The notes under the pieces are model-generated. The model saw only the letters and a list, made by a program, of their open reading frames with translations. It made no database searches and was not told the DNA's origin. This document shows positions 1 through 4,983 of a stretch of DNA of 8,116 nucleotides, piece by piece. The position numbers and the translations under genes were made by a program. Positions within the stretch are counted from its first letter, which is position 1, and each line of letters begins with the position of its first letter. The DNA is from DATBIS01 sp036556805 (GTDB lineage Bacteria > Actinomycetota > UBA4738 > HRBIN12), in contig DATBIS010000017.1 in NCBI GenBank assembly GCA_036556805.1, positions 1 to 8,116 of the forward strand, given 5' to 3'.

Positions 1-293
1 GGCGCCGCCGCACGCAGCCGCTTGCCGAGCCGAACTGCGGGAGCGTGTTCCGCAACCCACCCGGCGGTCACGCGGCCTCGCTCATCGAGGCCGCGGGCCT
101 CAAGGGCCGCTCCGTGGGTGGGGCGAGCGTGTCGACGAAGCACGCGAACTTCATCGTGGCGTCGCCCGGCGCGAGAGCCGCCGACGTCGCGGCGCTCATC
201 GAAGAGGTGCGCGACGCCGTCGAGCGGGAGGCGGGCGTGCGGCTCGAGCCCGAGGTCCATCTCGTGGGGGAGTTCGACCGTGCGCCTCGATGA
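1..293 (+). CDS. murB: UDP-N-acetylenolpyruvoylglucosamine reductase (MurB), C-terminal part, 5' truncated by window edge
   Basis: MurB is a cytoplasmic FAD enzyme that reduces UDP-GlcNAc-enolpyruvate to UDP-MurNAc with NADPH, the second committed step of peptidoglycan synthesis. Only the last 96 residues are present, read in frame from base 3 to the TGA at 291-293. The fragment contains the substrate-domain signature GSVFRNP (bases 39-59), whose serine (bases 42-44) matches the proton-donating serine of the family. It is followed by LIEAAGLKG, KHANFIV and the terminal PEVHLVGEF, which carries the conserved catalytic glutamate. The direct C-terminus without extra domains fits a type II MurB. 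The gene overlaps the ftsQ start by 14 bp, so the two are probably translationally coupled in one dcw operon. The start and the FAD-binding domain lie outside the window. Confidence 0.95.
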   Translation, partial: RRRTQPLAEPNCGSVFRNPPGGHAASLIEAAGLKGRSVGGASVSTKHANFIVASPGARAADVAALIEEVRDAVEREAGVRLEPEVHLVGEFDRAPR

Positions 294-1083
294 GGAACGA
301 CGGGAGGAGCAGGGCAAGCCCGAGGCCGGCGAGGTCGTCGTCCTCCCCGAGACGGAGCCCGTGCGGGTCGAGCGCCGGCTTCCCCGTTGGGCGCGCTGGG
401 CCCTGGCACCGGTCGTGGCGATGGTGCTCCTCGGCGCCGCCTTCGTGTTCGGCCGCTCGTCGTTCTTCGCGATCGACGCGATCGACGTCGTCGGGACCTC
501 GCACCTCACGCCGGCGCGAGCGATCCATCTCGCCGGCGTCGAGCGCGGCGCGAACGCGCTCTCCGTCGACCTCGGCGCCGCCGAGGCCCGGCTCGAGCGC
601 GACCCGTGGGTGGCGTCGGCGACGGTCGAGCGATCGCTGCCGGGCACCATCACGATCCGGGTGACGGAACGCACTCCGGTGCTCGCCGTGGAGCGCGAGG
701 GCGCCTTCGACCTCATCGGGGCCGACGGGGTGGTCGTCGTGTCGCGTGCGAGCGCGGGCCGCCTCCCGATCGCGACCTTCTCCGCGGCGTTGTCGCAGCC
801 GCCGACGGCCGATATCGCGGGCGTGGTCGCGGCGCTCGACCCGGCCGCCCGGGACGAGGTGGCGAGCGTCGAGGTCGACGCGCTCGGCGCGATCACGCTC
901 GAGCTGCGATCGGGGGCGACGGTGCGCTTCGGCACTCCCACCGACCTCGAGACGAAGGTCGACGCCCTCGAGGCGATGCTCCGGTTCGCCGATGACGACG
1001 ACATACGGTTCGCGTCGATCGACCTACGATTCCCGAGCGCGCCGAGCGCCGTCCTCGGGAACGGCTCGCGCTACGAGCCCTGA
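280..1083 (+). CDS. ftsQ: Cell division protein FtsQ (DivIB family)
   Basis: FtsQ is a bitopic membrane protein that scaffolds the divisome through FtsB/FtsL and helps control septal wall synthesis. The protein of 267 residues has a short charged cytoplasmic N-terminus (1-39), one membrane helix (about 38-58, WALAPVVAMVLLGAAFVFG), a POTRA domain (about 62-131, starting FFAIDAIDVVGTSHLT and containing the typical RDPWVASATVERSLPGTITIRVTER segment), and a beta domain ending in IDLRFPSAPSAV (246-257). I chose the GTG at 280 because GGGGGAG (266-272) sits 7 nt upstream. The frame is open back to the window start, but that region is murB coding in another frame. The 14-bp overlap with murB is normal for this cluster. 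The very short tail after the beta domain is unremarkable. The family call is firm, though FtsQ sequences diverge strongly. Confidence 0.93.
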   Translation: MRLDEERREEQGKPEAGEVVVLPETEPVRVERRLPRWARWALAPVVAMVLLGAAFVFGRSSFFAIDAIDVVGTSHLTPARAIHLAGVERGANALSVDLGAAEARLERDPWVASATVERSLPGTITIRVTERTPVLAVEREGAFDLIGADGVVVVSRASAGRLPIATFSAALSQPPTADIAGVVAALDPAARDEVASVEVDALGAITLELRSGATVRFGTPTDLETKVDALEAMLRFADDDDIRFASIDLRFPSAPSAVLGNGSRYEP

Positions 1084-1135
1084 TCGGACTGTCAGCGTGA
1101 GCACCAATTCGGCAGCTCCAAGGCTGTGCAAGAAC

Positions 1136-1164
1136 TTGACGGACCAGGGCTTTTTGAGTAGTTT
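1136..1164 (+). promoter_or_regulatory. Candidate ftsZ promoter (TTGACG-17-TAGTTT)
   Basis: TTGACG (1136-1141) and TAGTTT (1159-1164) are separated by exactly 17 bp. They match the -35 TTGACa and actinobacterial -10 TAnnnT patterns of housekeeping sigma factors. The predicted transcript start, near 1170-1172, coincides with the left edge of the 11-bp inverted repeat. A second TTGACG (1163-1168), overlapping this -10, could serve a further promoter, but its best -10 (TAGAAA at 1184-1189) would need a 15-bp spacer. No experimental support is available from the sequence alone. Confidence 0.5.
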
Positions 1165-1170
1165 GACGCG

Positions 1171-1206
1171 GTTCAACGTCAAGTAGAAATAACAATGACG
1201 TTGAAC
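1171..1206 (+). repeat. Perfect 11-bp inverted repeat upstream of ftsZ
   Basis: GTTCAACGTCA (1171-1181) is the exact reverse complement of TGACGTTGAAC (1196-1206), separated by a 14-nt A-rich loop (1182-1195). In RNA a G-U pair (1170 with 1207) would extend the stem to 12. The CGTCAA part (1177-1182) can alternatively pair with TTGACG at 1163-1168, so two mutually exclusive stems are possible. It may be a protein operator overlapping the transcript start, or a stem at the 5' end of the ftsZ mRNA. Confidence 0.6.
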
Positions 1207-1253
1207 TTGAGCTTGAGTGTTGGAGGGCAGGGAACGGCGTTTCCCCAGGTGGG

Positions 1254-1272
1254 CCGGAGGTCGAGACTCCGG
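1254..1272 (+). promoter_or_regulatory. Hairpin containing a duplicate Shine-Dalgarno, just before the ftsZ ribosome site
   Basis: CCGGAG (1254-1259) pairs perfectly with CTCCGG (1267-1272) across a 7-nt loop. The stem includes a GGAGG copy (1256-1260) that would otherwise resemble a ribosome site. The second, unpaired GGAGG (1276-1280) lies 6 nt before the ATG at 1287 and is the more likely functional site. The hairpin ends at the G of an in-frame GTG (1272), which argues against that codon as the start. Confidence 0.45.
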
Positions 1273-1286
1273 TGCGGAGGTCAGCC

Positions 1287-2435
1287 ATGGTGATGGATGC
1301 TCCTCAGAACTACCTCGCCGTGATCAAGGTCGTTGGGATCGGTGGCGGCGGCGTCAACGCGGTGAACCGGATGATCGAGGCAGGCCTCCGGGGCGTCGAG
1401 TTCATCGCCGTGAACACCGATGCACAGACGCTCTTGATGTCGGACGCAGAGGTGAAGCTCGACATCGGACGTGACACCACCCGCGGGCTGGGTGCGGGAT
1501 CGGACCCGGAGGTCGGACAGACCGCTGCCACCGACCACGGGGACGAGATCGAAGAGATCCTGAAGGGCGCGGACATGGTGTTCATCACCGCCGGTGAGGG
1601 CGGTGGCACCGGCACCGGAGGCGCGCCCATCATCGCGGACGTCGCCCGGCGTCTGGGTGCGCTCACGATCGGCGTGGTCACGCGTCCGTTCGGCTTCGAG
1701 GGCCGCAAGCGCGCGACGCAGGCCGACCTCGGCATCACCGAGCTGAAGAAGGCGGTCGACACCCTGATCGTGGTGCCGAACGATCGCCTGTTGCAGGTCT
1801 CGGACCCGAGCACGCCGATGGTCGACGCGTTCCGCATGGCGGACCAGGTCCTCTATCAGGGCGTCGACGGCATCACGTCGCTCATCACGACCCCCGGGCT
1901 CATCAACCTCGACTTCGCGGACGTGAAGGCGGTGATGACCGGCGCGGGCTCGGCGCTCATGGGCATCGGGCTCGGCTCGGGCGAGAACCGCGCGGAGGAG
2001 GCGGCGAAGTCCGCGATCTCCTCGCCGCTCCTCGAGTCCTCGATCGACGGCGCGAAGGGCGTCCTGCTCTCGATCGCGGGACCGACCGACCTCACGCTGC
2101 ACGAGGTGAACAAGGCCGCCGACGCGATCACGCGCGTCGCGCACGCCGACGCCAACATCATCTTCGGCGCGGTCGTGGACGACGCCCTTGGCGACGAGGT
2201 ACGCGTGACCGTCGTGGCGGCGGGGTTCGACAAGCTCGCGGCGGCGGCGCCCGGCGGGCACCTCGAGAGCCGCCTGTCGCGTCTGCTCGAGGAGCCGATC
2301 CGCATCGACGAGCCGGCCACGGGCCCCTCGATCCTCGAGGACGACGACGAGGACGACGTGTTCCGCCCCTCGACCGAGCCGGTGTCGTTCGACGCCGAGG
2401 AGGACCTGGACATCCCGGACTTCCTGAAGAGCTGA
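1287..2435 (+). CDS. ftsZ: Cell division GTPase FtsZ
   Basis: FtsZ is the tubulin-like GTPase that polymerises at midcell into the Z ring and recruits the divisome. The 382-residue product has the N-terminal nucleotide domain (GIGGGGVNAVNRM at 17-29), the tubulin signature GGGTGTG (105-111), and the T7 catalytic loop NLDFADV (207-213; D209 and D212 complete the GTPase site of the next subunit). The C-terminal globular domain extends to about 316. After that comes a disordered acidic linker and a terminal peptide LDIPDFLKS (374-382), the part that binds SepF in actinobacteria. GEGGGTGTGGAP instead of GMGGGTGTGAAP is usual for actinobacterial FtsZ. The ATG at 1287 is preferred over the in-frame GTG at 1272 because GGAGG (1276-1280) is 6 nt upstream and the product then begins MVMDAPQNYLAVIKV, close to the family norm. 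The linker carries EPIRIDEPA (336-344), nearly repeated in DivIVA. Confidence 0.98.
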   Translation: MVMDAPQNYLAVIKVVGIGGGGVNAVNRMIEAGLRGVEFIAVNTDAQTLLMSDAEVKLDIGRDTTRGLGAGSDPEVGQTAATDHGDEIEEILKGADMVFITAGEGGGTGTGGAPIIADVARRLGALTIGVVTRPFGFEGRKRATQADLGITELKKAVDTLIVVPNDRLLQVSDPSTPMVDAFRMADQVLYQGVDGITSLITTPGLINLDFADVKAVMTGAGSALMGIGLGSGENRAEEAAKSAISSPLLESSIDGAKGVLLSIAGPTDLTLHEVNKAADAITRVAHADANIIFGAVVDDALGDEVRVTVVAAGFDKLAAAAPGGHLESRLSRLLEEPIRIDEPATGPSILEDDDEDDVFRPSTEPVSFDAEEDLDIPDFLKS

Positions 2436-2470
2436 ACGCCGACACCGCCCCGCGCGGCCCAGCGGGACCT

Positions 2471-2538
2471 GGGGGCGGGGAGGCAGCGAGCCGGAGGCGT
2501 CCTTCCCCCGCCTCCCGGCCGAGAGCCTCCCCGCCCCC
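2471..2538 (+). terminator. Large nested GC-rich hairpin after ftsZ
   Basis: Fourteen bases at 2471-2484 (GGGGGCGGGGAGGC) are perfectly complementary to 2525-2538 (GCCTCCCCGCCCCC). Between them, GCCGGAGGCG (2490-2499) pairs with CGCCTCCCGGC (2509-2519) with one bulged base and a 9-nt loop, giving a two-storey stem. There is no U-tract, only TT after the stem. A competing small stem CCCAG/CTGGG (2458-2462 with 2469-2473) overlaps its left arm. It lies 35 nt after the ftsZ stop and just before a candidate promoter for yggS. A U-less terminator, attenuator or mRNA 3'-end stabiliser is the likeliest role. Confidence 0.6.
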
Positions 2539-2549
2539 TTCCATGTTCG

Positions 2550-2561
2550 TAGGCTCTGCCG
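2550..2561 (+). promoter_or_regulatory. Candidate leaderless promoter (-10 TAGGCT) for yggS
   Basis: TAGGCT (2550-2555) fits the actinobacterial TAnnnT -10 pattern and ends 6 nt before the yggS ATG at 2562, which is the spacing expected if transcription starts at the A of the ATG. No purine-rich Shine-Dalgarno sequence precedes this ATG. No convincing -35 is visible, as the -35 position falls in the C-rich arm of the hairpin. Confidence 0.4.
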
Positions 2562-3239
2562 ATGCCACCGTCGATCGCCGAGAACCTCGCGAGCATCCAG
2601 GCCGCCATCGAGCGCGCCGCGGCCCGCGCCGGCCGGGAGCCGGGCGAGGTCACGATCGTGGGCGCGGTGAAGACGGTGCCCGTGGACGCGATCCGGACGG
2701 CGTTCGAGCTCGGCGTGACGAACCTCGGCGAGAACTTCGTCCGCGAGCTGCGCGACCGCGCGCCGCGCTTCCCGGACGCGCGGTGGCACTACATCGGCAC
2801 CCTGCAGTCGGGCACCGCGCATCACGTCGCCGACCTCGCGGACGTCGTGGAGACCCTTTCGTCCGAGCGCGCGACCGAGCGGCTCGCGCGCCGCGCGGCG
2901 GCGGCCGGCCGCACCATCGACGCGCTCATCGAGGTGGACTTCACCGGCGAGCGATCCGGAACGCCGCCGGAGAGGACGGCCTCGCTCGCCGACCGTGTCG
3001 CGTCACTCGAGGGCCTGCGTCTCGTCGGCCTCATGACGGTTCCGCCGATCCCGACGCGCGCCGAGGACTCTCGCGCGTCCTTCGCGCGCCTCCGCGAGCT
3101 CCGCGATCGGATCCGCGACACGCATGCCGACGTGCTGGAACTCTCGATGGGAATGTCGTTGGATTACGAGGTCGCGGTGGAAGAAGGCGCTACGATGGTG
3201 CGGATCGGAACCGCGTTGTTCGGCGAACGACCTACCTAG
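2562..3239 (+). CDS. yggS: YggS/PLPBP-family pyridoxal phosphate homeostasis protein
   Basis: Members of this family (YggS, YlmE, human PLPBP) are single-domain, alanine-racemase-like TIM barrels that bind PLP but have no established enzymatic turnover. They buffer PLP and influence amino-acid pools. The 225 residues match the usual length. The PLP lysine is K37 in VGAVKTVP. GEN (56-58), WHYIG (75-79), SMGMSLDYEVAVEEG (195-209) and RIGTALFG (214-221) mark the cofactor and phosphate-binding region. The customary SNK after LQ is replaced by SGT (83-85), and the later N and K of the usual VN..E..K.G segment read VDFTGERSG, so this copy is somewhat divergent. The start is the only ATG giving a normal N-terminus. 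It has no Shine-Dalgarno and probably uses a leaderless transcript. sepF follows after 12 bp, so the two are co-transcribed. Confidence 0.93.
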   Translation: MPPSIAENLASIQAAIERAAARAGREPGEVTIVGAVKTVPVDAIRTAFELGVTNLGENFVRELRDRAPRFPDARWHYIGTLQSGTAHHVADLADVVETLSSERATERLARRAAAAGRTIDALIEVDFTGERSGTPPERTASLADRVASLEGLRLVGLMTVPPIPTRAEDSRASFARLRELRDRIRDTHADVLELSMGMSLDYEVAVEEGATMVRIGTALFGERPT

Positions 3240-3251
3240 GAAGGGACGAGC

Positions 3252-3722
3252 ATGGCCGGCGTGTGGAAGAAGACGCTCAACTATCTCGGTCTGGTCGAGG
3301 ACGACGACGAGTTCGTCGACGATCTCCCCGAGGCCGAGCCGGCGCCGGTTCGCCGGATGAGGCCGCAGGCGGTGCGCGAGGTTCCCGCCGACGCCGAGGG
3401 CGTCGTGCGCACGATCTCCACGGCGCGTCCGATGGCGATGGCGACCTCGGCGATCCACAAGTCCGAGCCGAAGCGCTTCAACGAGGCCCGCGAGGTCGCC
3501 GATCGGTTCAAGGAGGGCACCGCGGTCATCATGAACCTGCAGTCGACCGACGACACGATCGCCCGACGGCTGGTCGACTTCGCGTCGGGGCTCGTGTACG
3601 GGCTCGACGGCAAGATCGAGATGGTCGCGAACCGCGTATACCTGCTGACCCCCGCGAACGTCGAGGTGTCGGCCGAGGAGCGCGAGCGCATCGCCGGCGC
3701 CGGCTTCTACAACCAGTTCTGA
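3252..3722 (+). CDS. sepF: Cell division protein SepF
   Basis: SepF is a membrane anchor and bundling factor for FtsZ, essential in many actinobacteria, which lack FtsA. The 156-residue product begins with the short amphipathic membrane-binding helix (AGVWKKTLNYLGL, 2-14). An acidic, proline-containing linker follows (EDDDEFVDDLPEAEPAP, 16-32). The compact SepF domain spans about 70-140, with RRLVDFASGLVYGLDGKIE (105-123; the dimer and FtsZ-binding surface) and VYLLTPANVEV (129-139). The tail AGAGFYNQF is of the kind seen in actinobacterial SepF. The likely partner is the LDIPDFLKS tail of FtsZ encoded upstream. The ribosome site AGGAAGGGA (3238-3246) starts in the yggS stop region, giving tight coupling with yggS. 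Family call is secure. Confidence 0.96.
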   Translation: MAGVWKKTLNYLGLVEDDDEFVDDLPEAEPAPVRRMRPQAVREVPADAEGVVRTISTARPMAMATSAIHKSEPKRFNEAREVADRFKEGTAVIMNLQSTDDTIARRLVDFASGLVYGLDGKIEMVANRVYLLTPANVEVSAEERERIAGAGFYNQF

Positions 3723-3760
3723 GCCGGCAGCGCGACGTTCCGGCCCATCCGGGGCCCTCT

Positions 3761-3777
3761 GCTAGCCTTCTCGCGCC
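3761..3777 (+). promoter_or_regulatory. Candidate leaderless extended -10 promoter (TGCTAGCCT) for yggT-divIVA
   Basis: TAGCCT (3763-3768), preceded by TG at 3760-3761 to form an extended -10 (TGcTAGCCT), lies 9 nt before the yggT ATG at 3778. No Shine-Dalgarno sequence lies between them. A 5-bp hairpin (GGCCC 3742-3746 with GGGCC 3752-3756) sits just upstream and could end the sepF transcript weakly. Together these suggest a separate start for yggT and divIVA within the cluster. Confidence 0.4.
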
Positions 3778-4056
3778 ATGATCTGCGAGGTCAACCCCTT
3801 CCTTCGGCTGCTCTGCCTCGCCACGACGGTCTACTCGTTCGTGCTGCTGTTGTGGGTGATCGTGAGCTGGATCCAGTTCGCGGGTTGGCGCCCGCCGATC
3901 TCCGGCCCGGTGCGGGGCGGGATCGAGCTGCTCGACGACCTCGTTCGTCCGGTCGTCACGCCGTTGCGAAGGATCGTGCCGCCCGCGGGTCCCCTCGATC
4001 TCTCGGTTATCGTGGCGTTCGTGATCCTGATCGTGATCCAGCAGATCGTCTGTTGA
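3778..4056 (+). CDS. yggT: YggT/YlmG family integral membrane protein
   Basis: The 92-residue protein belongs to the YGGT family, small membrane proteins encoded between sepF and divIVA in actinobacteria and firmicutes and linked to nucleoid or septum organisation. Biochemical function is not established. Two hydrophobic helices are visible, about 9-32 (LRLLCLATTVYSFVLLLWVIVSWI when read through) and 74-91. They flank a loop with the family-typical P..TPLRRIVPPAGPLDLS stretch (57-76). Only one YGGT repeat is present, as is normal for this genomic position. The ATG has no Shine-Dalgarno and is near a -10-like TAGCCT, suggesting leaderless translation. divIVA starts 10 bp after the stop. Confidence 0.92.
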   Translation: MICEVNPFLRLLCLATTVYSFVLLLWVIVSWIQFAGWRPPISGPVRGGIELLDDLVRPVVTPLRRIVPPAGPLDLSVIVAFVILIVIQQIVC

Positions 4057-4066
4057 GGGGGACTCG

Positions 4067-4780
4067 ATGAAGAAGAAGGAGCAGGCGCCCGTCGAAGCTC
4101 CGCTCAGGCCCGCCACGGCGCCGCGCATCACGGCCGAGGACATCCAGGCGAAGGAGTTCCGCATCGCGCGGCTTCGCGGCTACAAGGAGCGTGACGTCGA
4201 CGAGTTCCTCGACGAGCTCACGCTCGCGTGGGGCGCCTTGCTCGACGAGAACCGCCGGCTCCGATCGCAGGCGGGCTTCGGCGCTGCGGCGATCGGCGCG
4301 CCGGACCTCGACGATGCGGCGCGTCAGGCCGACGAGATCGTCGCGCGCGCCCGTCGGGAGGCGGCGCGGATCCTCGCCGAGGCGGGCGCGGCCGCGGGGC
4401 CGCGCGGCGCGAGCGGCGACGACAGGTCGTCGGTGTCGGCCTTCCTCACCCGCGAGCGAACCTTCCTGCAGGAGCTCGCGACGCTGGTGCAAGGTCACGC
4501 GGAGGGCGTGAAGGGGATGGCGCGCGAGGTGTTCGCGAAGCCCGCCGCCGTCGAGCCCGCGACGGAGCCGGCCCCGGCCGACGAGCCACCCGCGCCCGCC
4601 CCCAAGGAGGTCCTCCCCACGCACGCGGAGACCTCCCGCGTCGCCGCGTCGGTTCCCGACGCGGACGATGAGGACGAACCGATCCGCATCGAGGAGCCGG
4701 CGCCGGCGTCGGTCCGGACGTCGGAGGCCGAGGAGACCGGCGATCGCTCGCTGAAGGAGCTCTTCTGGGGCGAGGAGTAG
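4067..4780 (+). CDS. divIVA: DivIVA / Wag31-like polar growth and septum protein
   Basis: DivIVA is a coiled-coil protein that senses curved membrane at poles and septa and, in actinobacteria, directs peripheral wall growth. The 237-residue product has the N-terminal lipid-binding domain ITAEDIQAKEFRIARLRGYKERDVDEFLDEL, from residue 21 to 51, with the family's F..RGY...VD.FLDE pattern. A first coil runs to about 68, a Gly/Ala-rich break follows, and short predicted coils lie at about 81-107 and 122-156. The rest (157-225) is a Pro/Ala/Glu-rich, acidic and probably disordered segment. The tail SLKELFWGEE (228-237) looks like a conserved aromatic-acidic end peptide. The ribosome site GAGGGGGA (4055-4062) overlaps the yggT stop. 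EPIRIEEPA (204-212) nearly duplicates a motif in the FtsZ linker. The coils are short for an actinobacterial DivIVA. The family call rests mainly on the N-terminus and context. Confidence 0.9.
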   Translation: MKKKEQAPVEAPLRPATAPRITAEDIQAKEFRIARLRGYKERDVDEFLDELTLAWGALLDENRRLRSQAGFGAAAIGAPDLDDAARQADEIVARARREAARILAEAGAAAGPRGASGDDRSSVSAFLTRERTFLQELATLVQGHAEGVKGMAREVFAKPAAVEPATEPAPADEPPAPAPKEVLPTHAETSRVAASVPDADDEDEPIRIEEPAPASVRTSEAEETGDRSLKELFWGEE

Positions 4781-4983
4781 GGCGCGGTTCGCCCGGCGTC
4801 GCCGCGATCTACGCGACGGCGTTCGCGCTCGTCCTCGTGTCGGGCATCGCGCTGCTGATCGGGCTCTGGAGGGAGTACGGCACGCGCGCGATCCTCGTCG
4901 GGCTCGTGGCCGGCGCCGGATCGCTCGTGCTGCTGGCGGTCGGCGTCGCGCGCACGACCCGCGTCACGCCTTCCGGACGCTGA
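4780..4983 (+). CDS. Putative small two-helix membrane protein without a canonical start codon
   Basis: I do not recognise this product. Read in the frame ending at TGA 4981-4983, the segment from 4798 gives about 61 codons, of which 58 end in G or C. It predicts a hairpin membrane protein: helix 1 (VAAIYATAFALVLVSGIALL and onward), a charged turn REYGTR, helix 2 (AILVGLVAGAGSLVLLAVG) and a basic tail RTTRVTPSGR. The strong GC3 bias and textbook topology argue for real coding. No ATG, GTG or TTG precedes helix 1 in this frame. The first in-frame GTG (4837) falls in the middle of helix 1 and has no ribosome site. Options are a rare start codon, a base change or assembly error near the divIVA stop, or a decayed gene. 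The last 20 bp overlap the convergent ileS end. Confidence 0.45.
   Translation, partial: GRGSPGVAAIYATAFALVLVSGIALLIGLWREYGTRAILVGLVAGAGSLVLLAVGVARTTRVTPSGR

Larger units (their letters stand above)
1084..1286 (+). promoter_or_regulatory. ftsZ upstream region: structured, AT-rich intergenic leader
   Basis: This 203-bp gap between ftsQ and ftsZ is the longest non-coding stretch in the division cluster, and its middle (about 1150-1220) is clearly more AT-rich than the surrounding genes. It holds a sigma-A-like promoter candidate, a perfect 11-bp inverted repeat (1171-1206), three tandem TTGA-type hexamers (1201-1218), a small GGGAA/TTCCC hairpin (1230-1234 with 1241-1245) and a CCGGAG/CTCCGG hairpin (1254-1259 with 1267-1272). 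The ftsZ Shine-Dalgarno GGAGG (1276-1280) follows, 6 nt before the ATG. I found no GACAC core of the WhiA type here. The layout suggests ftsZ has its own regulated promoter and leader, separate from read-through out of ftsQ. Function is inferred. Confidence 0.6.

Noticed and set aside
22..279. N-terminal extension of ftsQ upstream of 280
   Set aside because: This part is murB coding in another frame. The GTG at 280 has a good ribosome site and gives a normal FtsQ N-terminus.
1272..1286. GTG at 1272 as the ftsZ start
   Set aside because: It forms the end of the CCGGAG/CTCCGG stem, lies before the better-placed GGAGG, and would add an atypical MRRSA extension.
1281..2825. Long minus-strand open frame (about 514 residues) opposite ftsZ
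   Set aside because: Arg/Asp-rich composition with no domain signature; it mirrors ftsZ, which has complete family motifs. Typical antisense shadow in high-GC DNA.
3298..3320. Short GAC/GAG repeats in sepF (also in ftsZ near 2338-2358)
   Set aside because: Simply codons of Asp/Glu runs in acidic linkers; no tandem-repeat structure beyond that.
2543..3781. Plus-strand open frame of 412 residues spanning yggS and sepF
   Set aside because: Out of frame with both well-supported genes and dominated by Arg/Gly/Asp.
4751..4783. Programmed -1 frameshift joining divIVA to the downstream membrane frame
   Set aside because: No X-XXY-YYZ slippery heptamer is visible near the divIVA end. Kept only as a remote alternative for the start-less ORF.
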